A stretch of DNA of 64,000 bases. Origin: Hyphomicrobiales bacterium (lineage in GTDB: Bacteria; Pseudomonadota; Alphaproteobacteria; Rhizobiales; Beijerinckiaceae). The stretch is from assembly GCA_028869185.1 (NCBI GenBank), contig JAGWTA010000004.1, forward strand, positions 62,001 to 126,000, read 5' to 3'. The translations under genes and the position numbers were made by a program. Each line of letters starts with the position of its first letter. The first letter of the stretch is position 1. Below the pieces are notes generated by a model. It was not told the origin of the DNA, ran no database searches, and saw only the letters and a list, made by a program, of their open reading frames with translations. Of the stretch, positions 9,605 through 17,845 are shown one piece after another.

Positions 9605-10833
9605 ACGCGCCCTACGATATCGAGAAAATCCGGCGCGACTTTCCCATTCTCGCCGAGCGGCCCTACGGCAAGCCGCTCGTTTACCTCGATAATGCAGCCT
9701 CCGCACAAAAGCCGCGCGCGGTGATCGACCGCATGATGCATGTGTACGAATACGAATACGCAAACGTGCATCGCGGCCTTCACTACCTCGCCAATGCCGC
9801 CACCGATGCATTCGAGGCTGCGCGCGAAAGCGTGCGGCGCTTTCTCAACGCCGGTTCAAGCGACGAAATCATTTTCACGCGCTCGGCGACGGAAGCGATC
9901 AATCTCGTCGCTTCGTCCTATGGACTGGAGCATATCCGGCGCGGCGACGAAATCATTCTCACGGTGATGGAGCACCATTCCAACATCGTGCCGTGGTATT
10001 TTCACCGCGAGCGCAATGGGGCGGTGCTGAAATGGCTCGAAGTTGACGACGATGGCCATATTTCGCTGGAGGCGCTCGAAAAGGCCATCACCCCGCGCAC
10101 CAAAATGGTCGCGATCACCCATATGTCCAATGTTCTCGGCGCGCCGGTTCCCGTCGCTGACGTGATCAAAATCGCGCATAAATATGGCGTGCCGGTGCTC
10201 GTCGACGGCTCGCAGGGCGCTGTGCATCTTGATGTCGACGTGCGCGCGCTGGACGCCGATTTTTACGTCATGACCGGCCACAAGCTTTACGGGCCGACCG
10301 GAATTGGCGTGCTCTACGGCAAGAAGAAGTGGCTCGAGGCTTTGCCGCCTTTCAACGGCGGCGGCGAAATGATCGAGATGGTCACCAAGGAGCGCATCAC
10401 TTACAACACGCCGCCGCATCGCTTCGAGGCGGGCACACCGCCGATCGTGCAGGCCATCGGCCTCGGCGCGGCGCTCAGCTACATGGAGCAGATCGGCCGC
10501 AGCGCGATCCGCGCGCATGAGGCGGATCTGACGGCCTATGCGATGGAGCGTCTGTCGCGCATCAATTCTTTGCGCCTCATCGGCCGCGCGCCGGACAAGG
10601 GGCCGATCGTGTCATTCGAGATGAAGGGCGCGCACGCCCATGACGTGGCGACGATCATCGATCGCAGCGGCGTCGCGGTGCGCGCCGGCACGCATTGCGC
10701 CATGCCTCTCATGGAGCGCTTCGGCGTGACATCAACATGCCGCGCGTCTTTCGCGCTCTACAACACACGCGCAGAGGTCGATGTGTTGGCGGAAGCGTTG
10801 ACGCGGGCCCAATCGCTGTTCTCGTGGGGTTGA
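9601..10833 (+). CDS. sufS: Cysteine desulfurase SufS
   Basis: SufS is the PLP-dependent group II cysteine desulfurase that delivers persulfide to the SUF scaffold, usually through SufE or SufU. The 410-residue product starts at ATG 9601, overlapping the sufD stop. The PLP lysine is Lys228 in MTGHKLYGPTG and the catalytic Cys is Cys366 in RAGTHCAMPLM, the short-loop form that separates SufS from IscS. TEAINLV and VMEHHSNIVPW are further family motifs. No sufE lies in the window; a SufE partner would be encoded elsewhere or the protein may work with another acceptor. The next gene begins one base after its stop. Confidence 0.97.
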   Translation: MNAPYDIEKIRRDFPILAERPYGKPLVYLDNAASAQKPRAVIDRMMHVYEYEYANVHRGLHYLANAATDAFEAARESVRRFLNAGSSDEIIFTRSATEAINLVASSYGLEHIRRGDEIILTVMEHHSNIVPWYFHRERNGAVLKWLEVDDDGHISLEALEKAITPRTKMVAITHMSNVLGAPVPVADVIKIAHKYGVPVLVDGSQGAVHLDVDVRALDADFYVMTGHKLYGPTGIGVLYGKKKWLEALPPFNGGGEMIEMVTKERITYNTPPHRFEAGTPPIVQAIGLGAALSYMEQIGRSAIRAHEADLTAYAMERLSRINSLRLIGRAPDKGPIVSFEMKGAHAHDVATIIDRSGVAVRAGTHCAMPLMERFGVTSTCRASFALYNTRAEVDVLAEALTRAQSLFSWG

Positions 10834-10834
10834 T

Positions 10835-11221
10835 ATGAACGCGCCGGACGCCAGGGAAGACCAGCAGCCGAACAAGCCGCAAATCGCGCTTGATCCGGCC
10901 TTTTCGCCCGAGGAACTCGACAGGCTGACCGATGACATCATCGCAGCGCTGAAGACCGTCTACGACCCGGAAATTCCCGCCGATATTTACGAACTCGGCC
11001 TCATCTACAAGGTCGACGTCGACGACTCGCGCTTCGTCAATATCGACATGACGCTGACGGCGCCGGGCTGCCCCGTCGCGGGCGAAATGCCCAAATGGGT
11101 GGAGGACGCTGTCGCCGCCGTTCCCGGCGTTTCCGGGGCGAGGGTGACAATGGTCTTCGATCCGCCGTGGGATCAGAGCCGCATGTCGGAAACCGCGCGC
11201 GTTGCGCTCGACATGTGGTGA
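10835..11221 (+). CDS. sufT: SUF system protein SufT (DUF59/MIP18 family)
   Basis: This 128-residue protein belongs to the MIP18/DUF59 family used in Fe-S cluster maturation or carrier roles. Core motifs are TVYDPEIPADIYELGLIY, the TLTAPGCPVAGEMP segment with its conserved Cys, and VTMVFDPPWDQSRMSE at the C-terminus. The first about 30 residues are low in complexity and probably disordered. It begins one base after the sufS stop, so it is almost certainly in the same transcript. SufT is found in many suf operons and is thought to help cluster delivery to client proteins; the exact reaction is not settled in the literature. Confidence 0.93.
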   Translation: MNAPDAREDQQPNKPQIALDPAFSPEELDRLTDDIIAALKTVYDPEIPADIYELGLIYKVDVDDSRFVNIDMTLTAPGCPVAGEMPKWVEDAVAAVPGVSGARVTMVFDPPWDQSRMSETARVALDMW

Positions 11222-11295
11222 GTGGCGTTGCGAATGCTTATATGAGTTGGATAGCCACTATGCGCGGCCTTTGACGCCGCGCGATGGAGGACGAC

Positions 11296-11679
11296 ATGGG
11301 CGCTCGCCCGAAAATGCGCGTGATGACGTTGACCGAGGCCGCCGCCGCTCGCGTGCGCGATCTCGTCGCCAATTCCGAAAACCCGGCGGTGGGCCTGCGC
11401 GTTGGCGTCGAAAAGGGCGGCTGCGCAGGCATGGCCTATACGATGGAGCTGGCCGACGCCGTGAAACCTGGCGACGAGGTGATCGAGGAGCACGGCGCGC
11501 GTGTCCTGATCGACCCCAAGGCGGTGCTGTTCCTTCTGGGCGCGCGCATGGACTTCGAAAAAACCAAATTGCGTTCGGGCTTCGTCTTTTCCAACCCGAA
11601 CGAGACGTCGGCCTGCGGCTGCGGCGAAAGCGTCGCAATCACGCCCGCAACGCTCGACGCCGACGACGCGCGCCCGTGA
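11296..11679 (+). CDS. sufA: A-type Fe-S carrier SufA/IscA-like
   Basis: A-type carriers accept clusters from the scaffold and pass them to apo-proteins. The three cluster-binding cysteines are visible: Cys43 in EKGGCAGMAY and Cys107/Cys109 in TSACGCGES. The start at 11296 is preferred to the in-frame ATG at 11284 because the earlier ATG forms part of the gatggaggacgac ribosome site, with ggagg five bases before 11296. The product is then 127 residues, slightly longer than the usual 107-122 because of a short C-terminal tail. A 74-base gap separates it from sufT. Its stop overlaps the start of the TfoX-like gene (TGATG). Confidence 0.95.
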   Translation: MGARPKMRVMTLTEAAAARVRDLVANSENPAVGLRVGVEKGGCAGMAYTMELADAVKPGDEVIEEHGARVLIDPKAVLFLLGARMDFEKTKLRSGFVFSNPNETSACGCGESVAITPATLDADDARP

Positions 11680-12074
11680 TGGACGCGGCCGCGCTCGAAG
11701 ATCTGTTCGGTCCATTCGCGCGCGTTGCCCTGAAACGGATGTTTTCCGGCTACGGCGTTTACGTCGGCAACGCCTGTTTTGCTGTCGCGGTCGACGGCGG
11801 CCTTTACATCAAGGTCGATGACGAAGCCGAACGCGCCGCCTTGCAGGCCGCAGAGGCGCGTCCGTTCGCTTACACCCGGTCCGACGGCAAGATGATCGCC
11901 GTCGCTTCGTTTTTGTCGCTGCCGGAAGAAGCTTTCGACGACGAGGACGCCCTGCGCCGTTGGTGCGCTCCCGCGCTCGCCGCCGCGCAGCGGTCGGCTG
12001 CGGAAAAGGCGCGCAAGCTGACGCTGGCGCGCGAAAAAGCCGGTGGCGCGCAGCGCAAGCAGGCCCTGCGCTGA
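11679..12074 (+). CDS. TfoX/Sxy N-terminal domain protein
   Basis: The product has 131 residues and begins MDAAALEDLFGPFARVALKRM. The stretch KRMFSGYGVYVGNACFAVAVDGGLYIKVDD is the hallmark of the TfoX N-terminal domain, followed by a SDGKMIAVASFLSLPEEAFDD segment. The C-terminal 30 residues are Lys/Arg/Ala rich. In gammaproteobacteria TfoX/Sxy controls competence with CRP, but most alphaproteobacterial members are single-domain proteins of unknown role, so no competence function should be assumed. The gene overlaps the sufA stop by one base and probably rides at the end of the suf transcript. The family assignment is firm, the function unknown. Confidence 0.85.
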   Translation: MDAAALEDLFGPFARVALKRMFSGYGVYVGNACFAVAVDGGLYIKVDDEAERAALQAAEARPFAYTRSDGKMIAVASFLSLPEEAFDDEDALRRWCAPALAAAQRSAAEKARKLTLAREKAGGAQRKQALR

Positions 12075-12312
12075 GCGCCAAGGCGCGCCGCGGCGCTCGA
12101 GCGCAATGGCCGCGCAACGCGCAGCATCGCCCGCTCTTGCAAGGCCGCGCGGCGCAAGGCCGGGGACTACACTGCATCTTGTTTTAATGCGTTGAAAAAT
12201 AAGTAAATTATCCGCATGCTTTTTGCGTCGAAAATTCGCGTTTGCCGCGCTGATCGCGTAAAATCGCAGCACTGATTCCCTGCGCGTTTGCGCGCCTGAC
12301 GCGAGCCCTGCC

Positions 12313-15054
12313 TTGGCCGACAAAGACTCCGACAAAGACGACGACAAGCAGCCGGGCGCCCCCGATCCTTCCGACGTCAAGCCCGTCTCCATCGTCGAGG
12401 AGATGAAGCGTTCCTACCTCGATTACGCGATGAGCGTGATCGTCAGCCGCGCGCTGCCGGACGTGCGCGACGGCCTGAAACCCGTGCACCGGCGCATTCT
12501 GTTCTCGATGCACGAGAGCGGCCACACGCCGGACAAGGCGTATGTGAAATCCGCCCGCGTCGTCGGCGATGTCATGGGTAAATATCATCCCCACGGCGAT
12601 GCGGCGATTTACGACGCGCTCGTGCGCATGGCGCAGCCTTTCTCGATGCGTCTGCCGCTGATCGACGGGCAGGGCAATTTCGGTTCGATCGACGGCGATC
12701 CGCCGGCGGCGATGCGTTACACCGAGTCGCGTCTGGCGCGTCCTGCGCTTGCGCTGCTCGAAAACATCGACGAGGGCACGGTCGACTTCCAGCCGAACTA
12801 TGACGGCAAGGAACACGAACCGACCGTGCTGCCGGCGCGCTTCCCCAATCTGCTCGTCAATGGCGCGGGCGGCATCGCGGTCGGCATGGCGACGAATATT
12901 CCGCCGCACAATCTCGGCGAGGTGATCGATGGAACGATCGCGCTGATCGACCGGCCCGACATTTCCATCGCCGATCTCATGGAGATCATTCCAGGCCCCG
13001 ACTTCCCGACGGGCGGCTCGATCATCGGCCGTTCCGGCGTCGCCAGCGCCTATACATCGAGCCGCGGTTCGATCATGGTGCGCGCGAAGGTGGAAGTCGA
13101 GGAAACGCGCACCGGCCGCTCTGCGCTGATCGTCACGGAAATCCCGTACCAGATCAACAAATCCGCGCTGATCGAGCGCATTGCCGAGCTTGTCCGCGAA
13201 AAGAAGATCGAGGGCGTGTCCGACCTGCGCGATGAAAGCGACCGCGATGGCATGCGCATCGTGATCGAGCTGAAGCGCGAAGCCGTGCCCGATGTCGTGC
13301 TCAATCAGCTCTACCGTTTCACGGCGCTGCAAACCAGCTTCGGCGCCAACATGATCGCGCTGAACGGCGGCAAACCGGAGCAGCTCAATCTCAAGGACAT
13401 TCTGCGGGCATTCGTCGATTTCCGCGAGGAAGTCGTCACGCGCCGCACCAAGTTCCGTCTGGCGAAGGCGCGCGACAGCGCGCATGTTCAGGTCGGCCTT
13501 GCGATCGCCGTCGCAAATATCGACGAAGTGATCCATCTGATCCGCACGTCGCCCGACGCGGCGGCGGCGCGTGAATCGTTGATGGCGCGCGCCTGGCCTG
13601 CGAAAGACATGGCGCCGCTCATTGCCCTCATCGCCGATCCGCGCCACGCGCTCGATGCGAATGGCGACATTCATCTTTCCGAAACGCAGGCGCGCGCGAT
13701 CCTCGACCTGCGCCTGCAGCGCCTCACCGCGCTCGGGCGCGATGAGATCGCCGAGGCATTGAACAAGCTCGCGGCTGAAATCGCCGATTTCCTCGATATC
13801 CTGCGGTCGCGCGAACGTCTGTTCAACATCGTGAAGGACGAGTTGCGCGCAGTGAAGGAATCTTACGCCACGCCCCGCCGGACCATCATTCTGGACGCTG
13901 CCGGCGATATGGAGGACGAAGACCTCATTCAGCGCGAGGAAATGGTCGTTACCGTTTCGCACGCCGGATACATCAAACGCGTGCCGCTTTCGACCTATCG
14001 CGCGCAACGCCGCGGCGGCAAGGGCCGCGCCGGCATGCAGACGCGCGAGGAAGATTTCGTCGCGCGCCTGTTTGTCGCCTCCACACATGCGCCGATTCTG
14101 TTCTTCTCCTCCCTCGGCCAGGTCTACAAGGAAAAGGTCTGGCGCCTTCCGCTCACCAGCCCGCAATCGCCCGGCAAGTTCCTGCGCAACATCCTGCCGC
14201 TGGAAGCCGACGAGCGCATCACCACGATCATGCCTCTCCCGGAATCGGAAGAGGAATGGGAAAAGCTCGATGTTGTCTTCGCCACCACGGGCGGAACGGT
14301 TCGGCGCAACAAATTATCAGATTTCACGCAGGTCAATCGCGCCGGCAAGATCGCAATGAAGCTGGATGAAGGCGAACAGATCGTCGACGTGCAGATTTGC
14401 GACGAGAATGACGATGTGCTGCTGACGAGCGCTCAGGGACAATGTATCCGCTTCGCCGCCACGGATGTGCGCGTCTTCAAGGGGCGCGACTCCATGGGCG
14501 TTCGCGGCATAACGCTGGACGCGGGCGACCGCCTGATCTCCATGTCGATCCTGCGCCACTTCGAGGCGGATTCCGAAGAGCGTAGCGCCTATCTGAAAAT
14601 GCGGCGCGCCGTGAACGGCGAAGTCGCCGAAGCAGAGGCCGATGGCGAAGAGACGAGCGGCGCCGAAAGCGGCGGCGCGCAAGTGTCGCAGGAGCGCTAC
14701 GCGGCCATGTCGGCTGCCGAACAATATATTCTCACGATCTCGGAGAATGGTTACGGCAAGAGGACGTCCTCCTTCGAATATCGCATCACGAACCGCGGCG
14801 GCAAAGGCATTGTCGCGATGGCGGTCAACACACGCAACGGACCGCTCGTTGCGTCATTCCCCGTGGAGGAATCCGATCAGATCATGCTGGTGACGGACGG
14901 CGGGCAACTCATTCGCTGCCCGGTTGACGGCATTCGCATCGCCGGCCGCTCTACGCAGGGCGTCATCGTCTTCAACACGGCTGAAGACGAGAAAGTCGTC
15001 TCCGTCGAGCGTGTCGCCGCAGAAGACGAAGAGGGCGAAGGCGACGGCGAATAA
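12313..15054 (+). CDS. gyrA: DNA gyrase subunit A
   Basis: GyrA is the breakage-reunion subunit of gyrase, which introduces negative supercoils. The product has 913 residues from a TTG start. The catalytic tyrosine is Tyr136 in [10 protein letters not shown], and the gyrase-specific GyrA box appears as [10 protein letters not shown] near residue 560, which separates it from ParC. The C-terminal beta-pinwheel repeats run to about 880, followed by an acidic tail. In the quinolone region GDAAIYDAL, the residue equivalent to E. coli Ser83 is Ala97, while Asp87 is kept as Asp101. The N-terminus is charged and Asp/Lys rich. About 238 bases of AT-richer DNA precede it, including a possible -10 box taaaat at 12259. 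Confidence 0.98.
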   Translation: MADKDSDKDDDKQPGAPDPSDVKPVSIVEEMKRSYLDYAMSVIVSRALPDVRDGLKPVHRRILFSMHESGHTPDKAYVKSARVVGDVMGKYHPHGDAAIYDALVRMAQPFSMRLPLIDGQGNFGSIDGDPPAAMRYTESRLARPALALLENIDEGTVDFQPNYDGKEHEPTVLPARFPNLLVNGAGGIAVGMATNIPPHNLGEVIDGTIALIDRPDISIADLMEIIPGPDFPTGGSIIGRSGVASAYTSSRGSIMVRAKVEVEETRTGRSALIVTEIPYQINKSALIERIAELVREKKIEGVSDLRDESDRDGMRIVIELKREAVPDVVLNQLYRFTALQTSFGANMIALNGGKPEQLNLKDILRAFVDFREEVVTRRTKFRLAKARDSAHVQVGLAIAVANIDEVIHLIRTSPDAAAARESLMARAWPAKDMAPLIALIADPRHALDANGDIHLSETQARAILDLRLQRLTALGRDEIAEALNKLAAEIADFLDILRSRERLFNIVKDELRAVKESYATPRRTIILDAAGDMEDEDLIQREEMVVTVSHAGYIKRVPLSTYRAQRRGGKGRAGMQTREEDFVARLFVASTHAPILFFSSLGQVYKEKVWRLPLTSPQSPGKFLRNILPLEADERITTIMPLPESEEEWEKLDVVFATTGGTVRRNKLSDFTQVNRAGKIAMKLDEGEQIVDVQICDENDDVLLTSAQGQCIRFAATDVRVFKGRDSMGVRGITLDAGDRLISMSILRHFEADSEERSAYLKMRRAVNGEVAEAEADGEETSGAESGGAQVSQERYAAMSAAEQYILTISENGYGKRTSSFEYRITNRGGKGIVAMAVNTRNGPLVASFPVEESDQIMLVTDGGQLIRCPVDGIRIAGRSTQGVIVFNTAEDEKVVSVERVAAEDEEGEGDGE

Positions 15055-15068
15055 AAGGGCAGGGCGCG

Positions 15069-16133
15069 CTATCGCAGCAGCAGACAGGCGTCGCCATAGC
15101 TGTAGAAGCGATAATGCGCGGCGATGGCGTGCGCATAGGCCGATTGCATCCGACCCAGTCCTGCAAAGGCGCTGACCAGCATGAACAGCGTCGAGCGCGG
15201 CAGATGAAAATTTGTCAGCAGCGCATCGACGGCGCGGAACCGGTAGCCCGGCGTAATGAAAATATCCGTATCGCCCTCGAAAGGCTTCAGCGCGCCATCG
15301 CGCGCAGCGCTTTCGAGAATGCGCAAGGCGGTGGTTCCGACGGCGATGATGCGCCCGCCGCGTGCGCGCGCGTCATTGAGCGCGGCGGCTGTGGACGCGC
15401 TCACGCGGCCCCATTCGCTATGCATGACATGCGCATCCGTATCTTCGGCCTTCACTGGCAGAAATGTGCCGGCGCCGACATGCAGGGTAACGCTGTGAAT
15501 GGTTGCGCCCCGCGCTTCGACGGCGGCGGCGAGCGTCGGCGTGAAGTGCAGACCGGCCGTGGGCGCGGCGACTGCGCCTGCTTCGCGCGCAAACATCGTC
15601 TGGTAATCGCGCGCGTCGCGCGCATCGTCCTGGCGGCGCGCAGCGATATAGGGCGGCAGCGGCACATGACCGATCCGCTCGATCGCCTCGTCCAGCGCCG
15701 CGCCGTCGAGATGAAAGGCAAGCAGCACTTCGCCTTCGGTGCGCTCGACGACATCGGCGTCGAGCGCAGCCAGAAGGCACGCCATGCTTTCGGACGTTTC
15801 GCCGAAACGGATGCGGTCGCCGGGCTGCAGGCGTTTGGCGGGTTTTGCGAGCGCGCGCCACAGGTTGGATCCCTCGCGCCGGATCAGCGTCGCTTCGATA
15901 CGCGCCGCATTCTCGCCGCGCACGCGCAAACCGTTGAGACGGGCGGGAATGACGCGCGTGTCATTGACGACCAGCGCATCGCCGGGATTCAGAAATTGCG
16001 GAAAATCGCGAATGAATCGGTCTTCGAGCGCATCGGCGCGCACAACCAGCATCCGCGCATCCTCGCGCGGCTCGGCCGGACGCAAGGCGATGCGCTCCGG
16101 CGGCAAATCGAAATCAAAGCTATCTACCCGCAC
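15069..16133 (-). CDS. queA: tRNA preQ1(34) S-adenosylmethionine ribosyltransferase-isomerase
   Basis: QueA transfers the ribosyl group of SAM to preQ1 in tRNA, forming epoxyqueuosine. The frame is open to a TTG at 16160, but a GTG at 16133 gives [19 protein letters not shown], the normal N-terminus, and 354 residues, close to the 356 of E. coli. Conserved blocks include [32 protein letters not shown] and [13 protein letters not shown]. The gene converges on gyrA, with only 14 bases between the stops. Neither candidate start has a strong ribosome site. Identification is secure; the start is less so. Confidence 0.95.
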   Translation of the reverse strand: MRVDSFDFDLPPERIALRPAEPREDARMLVVRADALEDRFIRDFPQFLNPGDALVVNDTRVIPARLNGLRVRGENAARIEATLIRREGSNLWRALAKPAKRLQPGDRIRFGETSESMACLLAALDADVVERTEGEVLLAFHLDGAALDEAIERIGHVPLPPYIAARRQDDARDARDYQTMFAREAGAVAAPTAGLHFTPTLAAAVEARGATIHSVTLHVGAGTFLPVKAEDTDAHVMHSEWGRVSASTAAALNDARARGGRIIAVGTTALRILESAARDGALKPFEGDTDIFITPGYRFRAVDALLTNFHLPRSTLFMLVSAFAGLGRMQSAYAHAIAAHYRFYSYGDACLLLR

Positions 16134-16201
16134 GCTTGACCCGTCGGGATGAGGGACCAACGCACATGGGCGCGTTGGTCAATTGGAATCGATCTTTCAG
16201 C

Positions 16202-16657
16202 TCAGCTCATCTTGGCCGAAATGATCTTGTCGGGATCGCGCACCGGCTCGCCGCGCTTGATCTTGTCGACGTTCTCCATGCCCGAAACCACTTCGCCCCA
16301 GACCGTATATTGACGGTTGAGGAAGGGCGCCGGTTCGAAGCAGATGAAGAATTGGGAATTGGCGCTGTCGGGGCTTGCCGCGCGCGCCATGGAGCATGTG
16401 CCGCGCACATGCGGCTGCGCATTGAATTCCTGCTTGAGGTTCGGATATTTCGAGCCGCCTGTGCCGGTGCCGTGTGGGCAACCGGTCTGCGCCATGAAGC
16501 CGTCGATGACGCGGTGGAACACGATGCCATCGTAAAAGCCCTCATTCACGAGGCGCTTGATATGCGCAACGTGATTGGGCGCAAGATCGGGACGCATGCG
16601 AATGACCACAGGGCCCTTCGTCGTCTCGAGCGTCAGTGTATTGCCTTCGTCAGCCAT
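16202..16657 (-). CDS. ppiB: Cytoplasmic peptidyl-prolyl cis-trans isomerase (cyclophilin)
   Basis: This 151-residue cyclophilin has no signal peptide and should act in the cytosol. The catalytic Arg lies in IVFHRVIDGFMAQTG, and the NSQFFICF and LNRQYTVWGEVVSGM blocks complete the fold; the drug-binding Trp is present in YTVWGEV. It catalyses proline isomerisation during folding. The neighbouring upstream gene is a second cyclophilin with a signal peptide, 12 bases away, so the two form a cytosolic/periplasmic pair that arose by duplication. A 53-base block is identical between them at the DNA level. The gene order suggests one transcript with coaD. Confidence 0.95.
   Translation of the reverse strand: MADEGNTLTLETTKGPVVIRMRPDLAPNHVAHIKRLVNEGFYDGIVFHRVIDGFMAQTGCPHGTGTGGSKYPNLKQEFNAQPHVRGTCSMARAASPDSANSQFFICFEPAPFLNRQYTVWGEVVSGMENVDKIKRGEPVRDPDKIISAKMS
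16482..16534. repeat. 53-bp exact repeat shared by the two cyclophilin genes, copy 1
   Basis: This block inside ppiB is identical base for base to 16977-17029 inside ppiA. It covers the codons for the catalytic-Arg segment FYDGIVFHRVIDG and flanks. Sequence on both sides has diverged, which points to gene conversion or strong constraint on a recent tandem duplication. Confidence 0.85.
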
Positions 16658-16669
16658 GTTTGCTCCTTG

Positions 16670-17221
16670 TTATTTCGCGTCTTTCGCCATGCGCATCTTT
16701 ACGATCTTGTCGGGGTTCGTCACAGCGCCATTGTCGGCTTTCGAACCCTTCTTGATCTTGTCGACGACATCCATGCCGCTCGTGACTTCGCCAACGACCG
16801 TATACTGATTGTCGAGAAAACCGGCGTCAGCGAAGCAGATGAAGAATTGCGAATTGGCGGAATTGGGATCCTGCGAACGGGCCATGCCGACCGTGCCGCG
16901 TTTGAAATGGGCGGATGAAAATTCGGCGGGAATGTTCGGCAGATCGGATTTGCCGGCGCCTGTCCCGGTCGGATCGCCGGTCTGCGCCATGAAGCCGTCG
17001 ATGACGCGGTGGAACACGATGCCATCGTAGAAGTGCCGCTTCGTCAGCGTCTCGATCTGCACGACATGTTTGGGCGCAAGGTCAGGGCGCAATTGAATCG
17101 TGATGCGCCCGTCTTTCGTGTCGAGATAAATCGTGTTGGCGTCGGCCGCCAGCGCAGGCGCAGCGAAAGCCAGGGCAACGACCGGCGCAGCGGCGAGAAG
17201 AATGCGTCGTGACAGAAACAT
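16670..17221 (-). CDS. ppiA: Periplasmic peptidyl-prolyl cis-trans isomerase (cyclophilin)
   Basis: This is a cyclophilin for the periplasm. The start at 17221 (MFLSRRILLAAAPV) is preferred because a gaggaagg ribosome site lies eight bases upstream; the ATG at 17239 has none. The first 25 residues form a Sec signal with an ALA cleavage motif. The mature domain carries IVFHRVIDGFMAQTGDP with the catalytic Arg and NSQFFICFADAGFLDNQYT. Compared with its neighbour, the Trp of the substrate pocket is replaced: YTVVGEV instead of YTVWGEV. Product length 183 residues. It probably assists folding of secreted proteins alongside other chaperones. Confidence 0.95.
   Translation of the reverse strand: MFLSRRILLAAAPVVALAFAAPALAADANTIYLDTKDGRITIQLRPDLAPKHVVQIETLTKRHFYDGIVFHRVIDGFMAQTGDPTGTGAGKSDLPNIPAEFSSAHFKRGTVGMARSQDPNSANSQFFICFADAGFLDNQYTVVGEVTSGMDVVDKIKKGSKADNGAVTNPDKIVKMRMAKDAK
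16977..17029. repeat. 53-bp exact repeat shared by the two cyclophilin genes, copy 2
   Basis: This is the second copy of the identical 53-base block, here within ppiA. The two copies lie 495 bases apart in the same orientation. A recombination between them would fuse the two genes into one chimeric cyclophilin. Confidence 0.85.
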
Positions 17222-17254
17222 GAGTGTGGCCTTCCTCATTGAGTGATCGGAAAA

Positions 17255-17752
17255 TCAGGACTTGCGGGTCCGCGCTGCGAGGGCTGCGGCGACAGGCGCG
17301 GGGACGAAAGGCGTCACATCGCCGCCGAGCGTTGCAATCTGGCGGACAAGCGTGGCGGTGATGGGGCGCGCCAGCGGCGTGGCGGCGAAGAACACGGTGC
17401 GCACCTGCGGCGCCATCGTTCCATTCATGCCGGCCATCTGCATTTCATAGTCGAGATCGGTGCCATCGCGCAGGCCGCGCACGAAAAGCGTTGCGCCATG
17501 CTCGCGCGCGGTCTGCACCGCAAGCCCGGCGAACGTCACGATTTCGAGCGCGCACTTCTGATCGGTCAGCAGTCCCTGGCAGGATTGCCGGATCAGCGCC
17601 GCGCGCTCATCGGCGGTGAAAAACGGCGTCTTGCCGGGATGCACGCCGATGCCGACGACGAGGCGATCGCAAATCGACGCAGCCTGCCGAATGACATCGA
17701 CATGCCCATTGGTGAGCGGATCGAAAGAGCCGGTGTAAAGCGCGGTGCGCAT
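17255..17752 (-). CDS. coaD: Phosphopantetheine adenylyltransferase
   Basis: CoaD makes dephospho-CoA from 4-phosphopantetheine and ATP, the penultimate CoA step. The start at 17752 gives [20 protein letters not shown], the canonical beginning with the nucleotidyltransferase motif [11 protein letters not shown]. The second family block appears as [21 protein letters not shown]. The product has 165 residues, normal for the hexameric bacterial enzyme. An in-frame ATG at 17779 would add nine poorly conserved residues. It is the first gene of the leftward group coaD-ppiA-ppiB-queA, with gaps of 33, 12 and 68 bases. Confidence 0.96.
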   Translation of the reverse strand: MRTALYTGSFDPLTNGHVDVIRQAASICDRLVVGIGVHPGKTPFFTADERAALIRQSCQGLLTDQKCALEIVTFAGLAVQTAREHGATLFVRGLRDGTDLDYEMQMAGMNGTMAPQVRTVFFAATPLARPITATLVRQIATLGGDVTPFVPAPVAAALAARTRKS

Positions 17753-17802
17753 GCGGGAATCCGTTTCTGCTGCCGGCAAGCTAAACCGTCGCAGCGCAAA
17801 TA

Positions 17803-17828
17803 AAAAGGCCGCCCCGAGGCGGCCTTTT
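17803..17828 (-). terminator. Rho-independent terminator for the coiled-coil gene
   Basis: The stem aaaaggccgcc pairs with ggcggcctttt over 11 bp around a 4-base loop. In the leftward direction it ends in a T run, directly after the stop of the coiled-coil gene and before coaD. The stem is symmetrical, so some activity in both directions is possible. Confidence 0.85.
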
Positions 17829-17845
17829 GTCTGCCCGAAAGCCGA

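Noticed and set aside
12208-14166. Open frame of 652 codons antisense to gyrA
   Set aside because: GyrA motifs on the plus strand are complete and functional; the antisense product has no recognisable domain.
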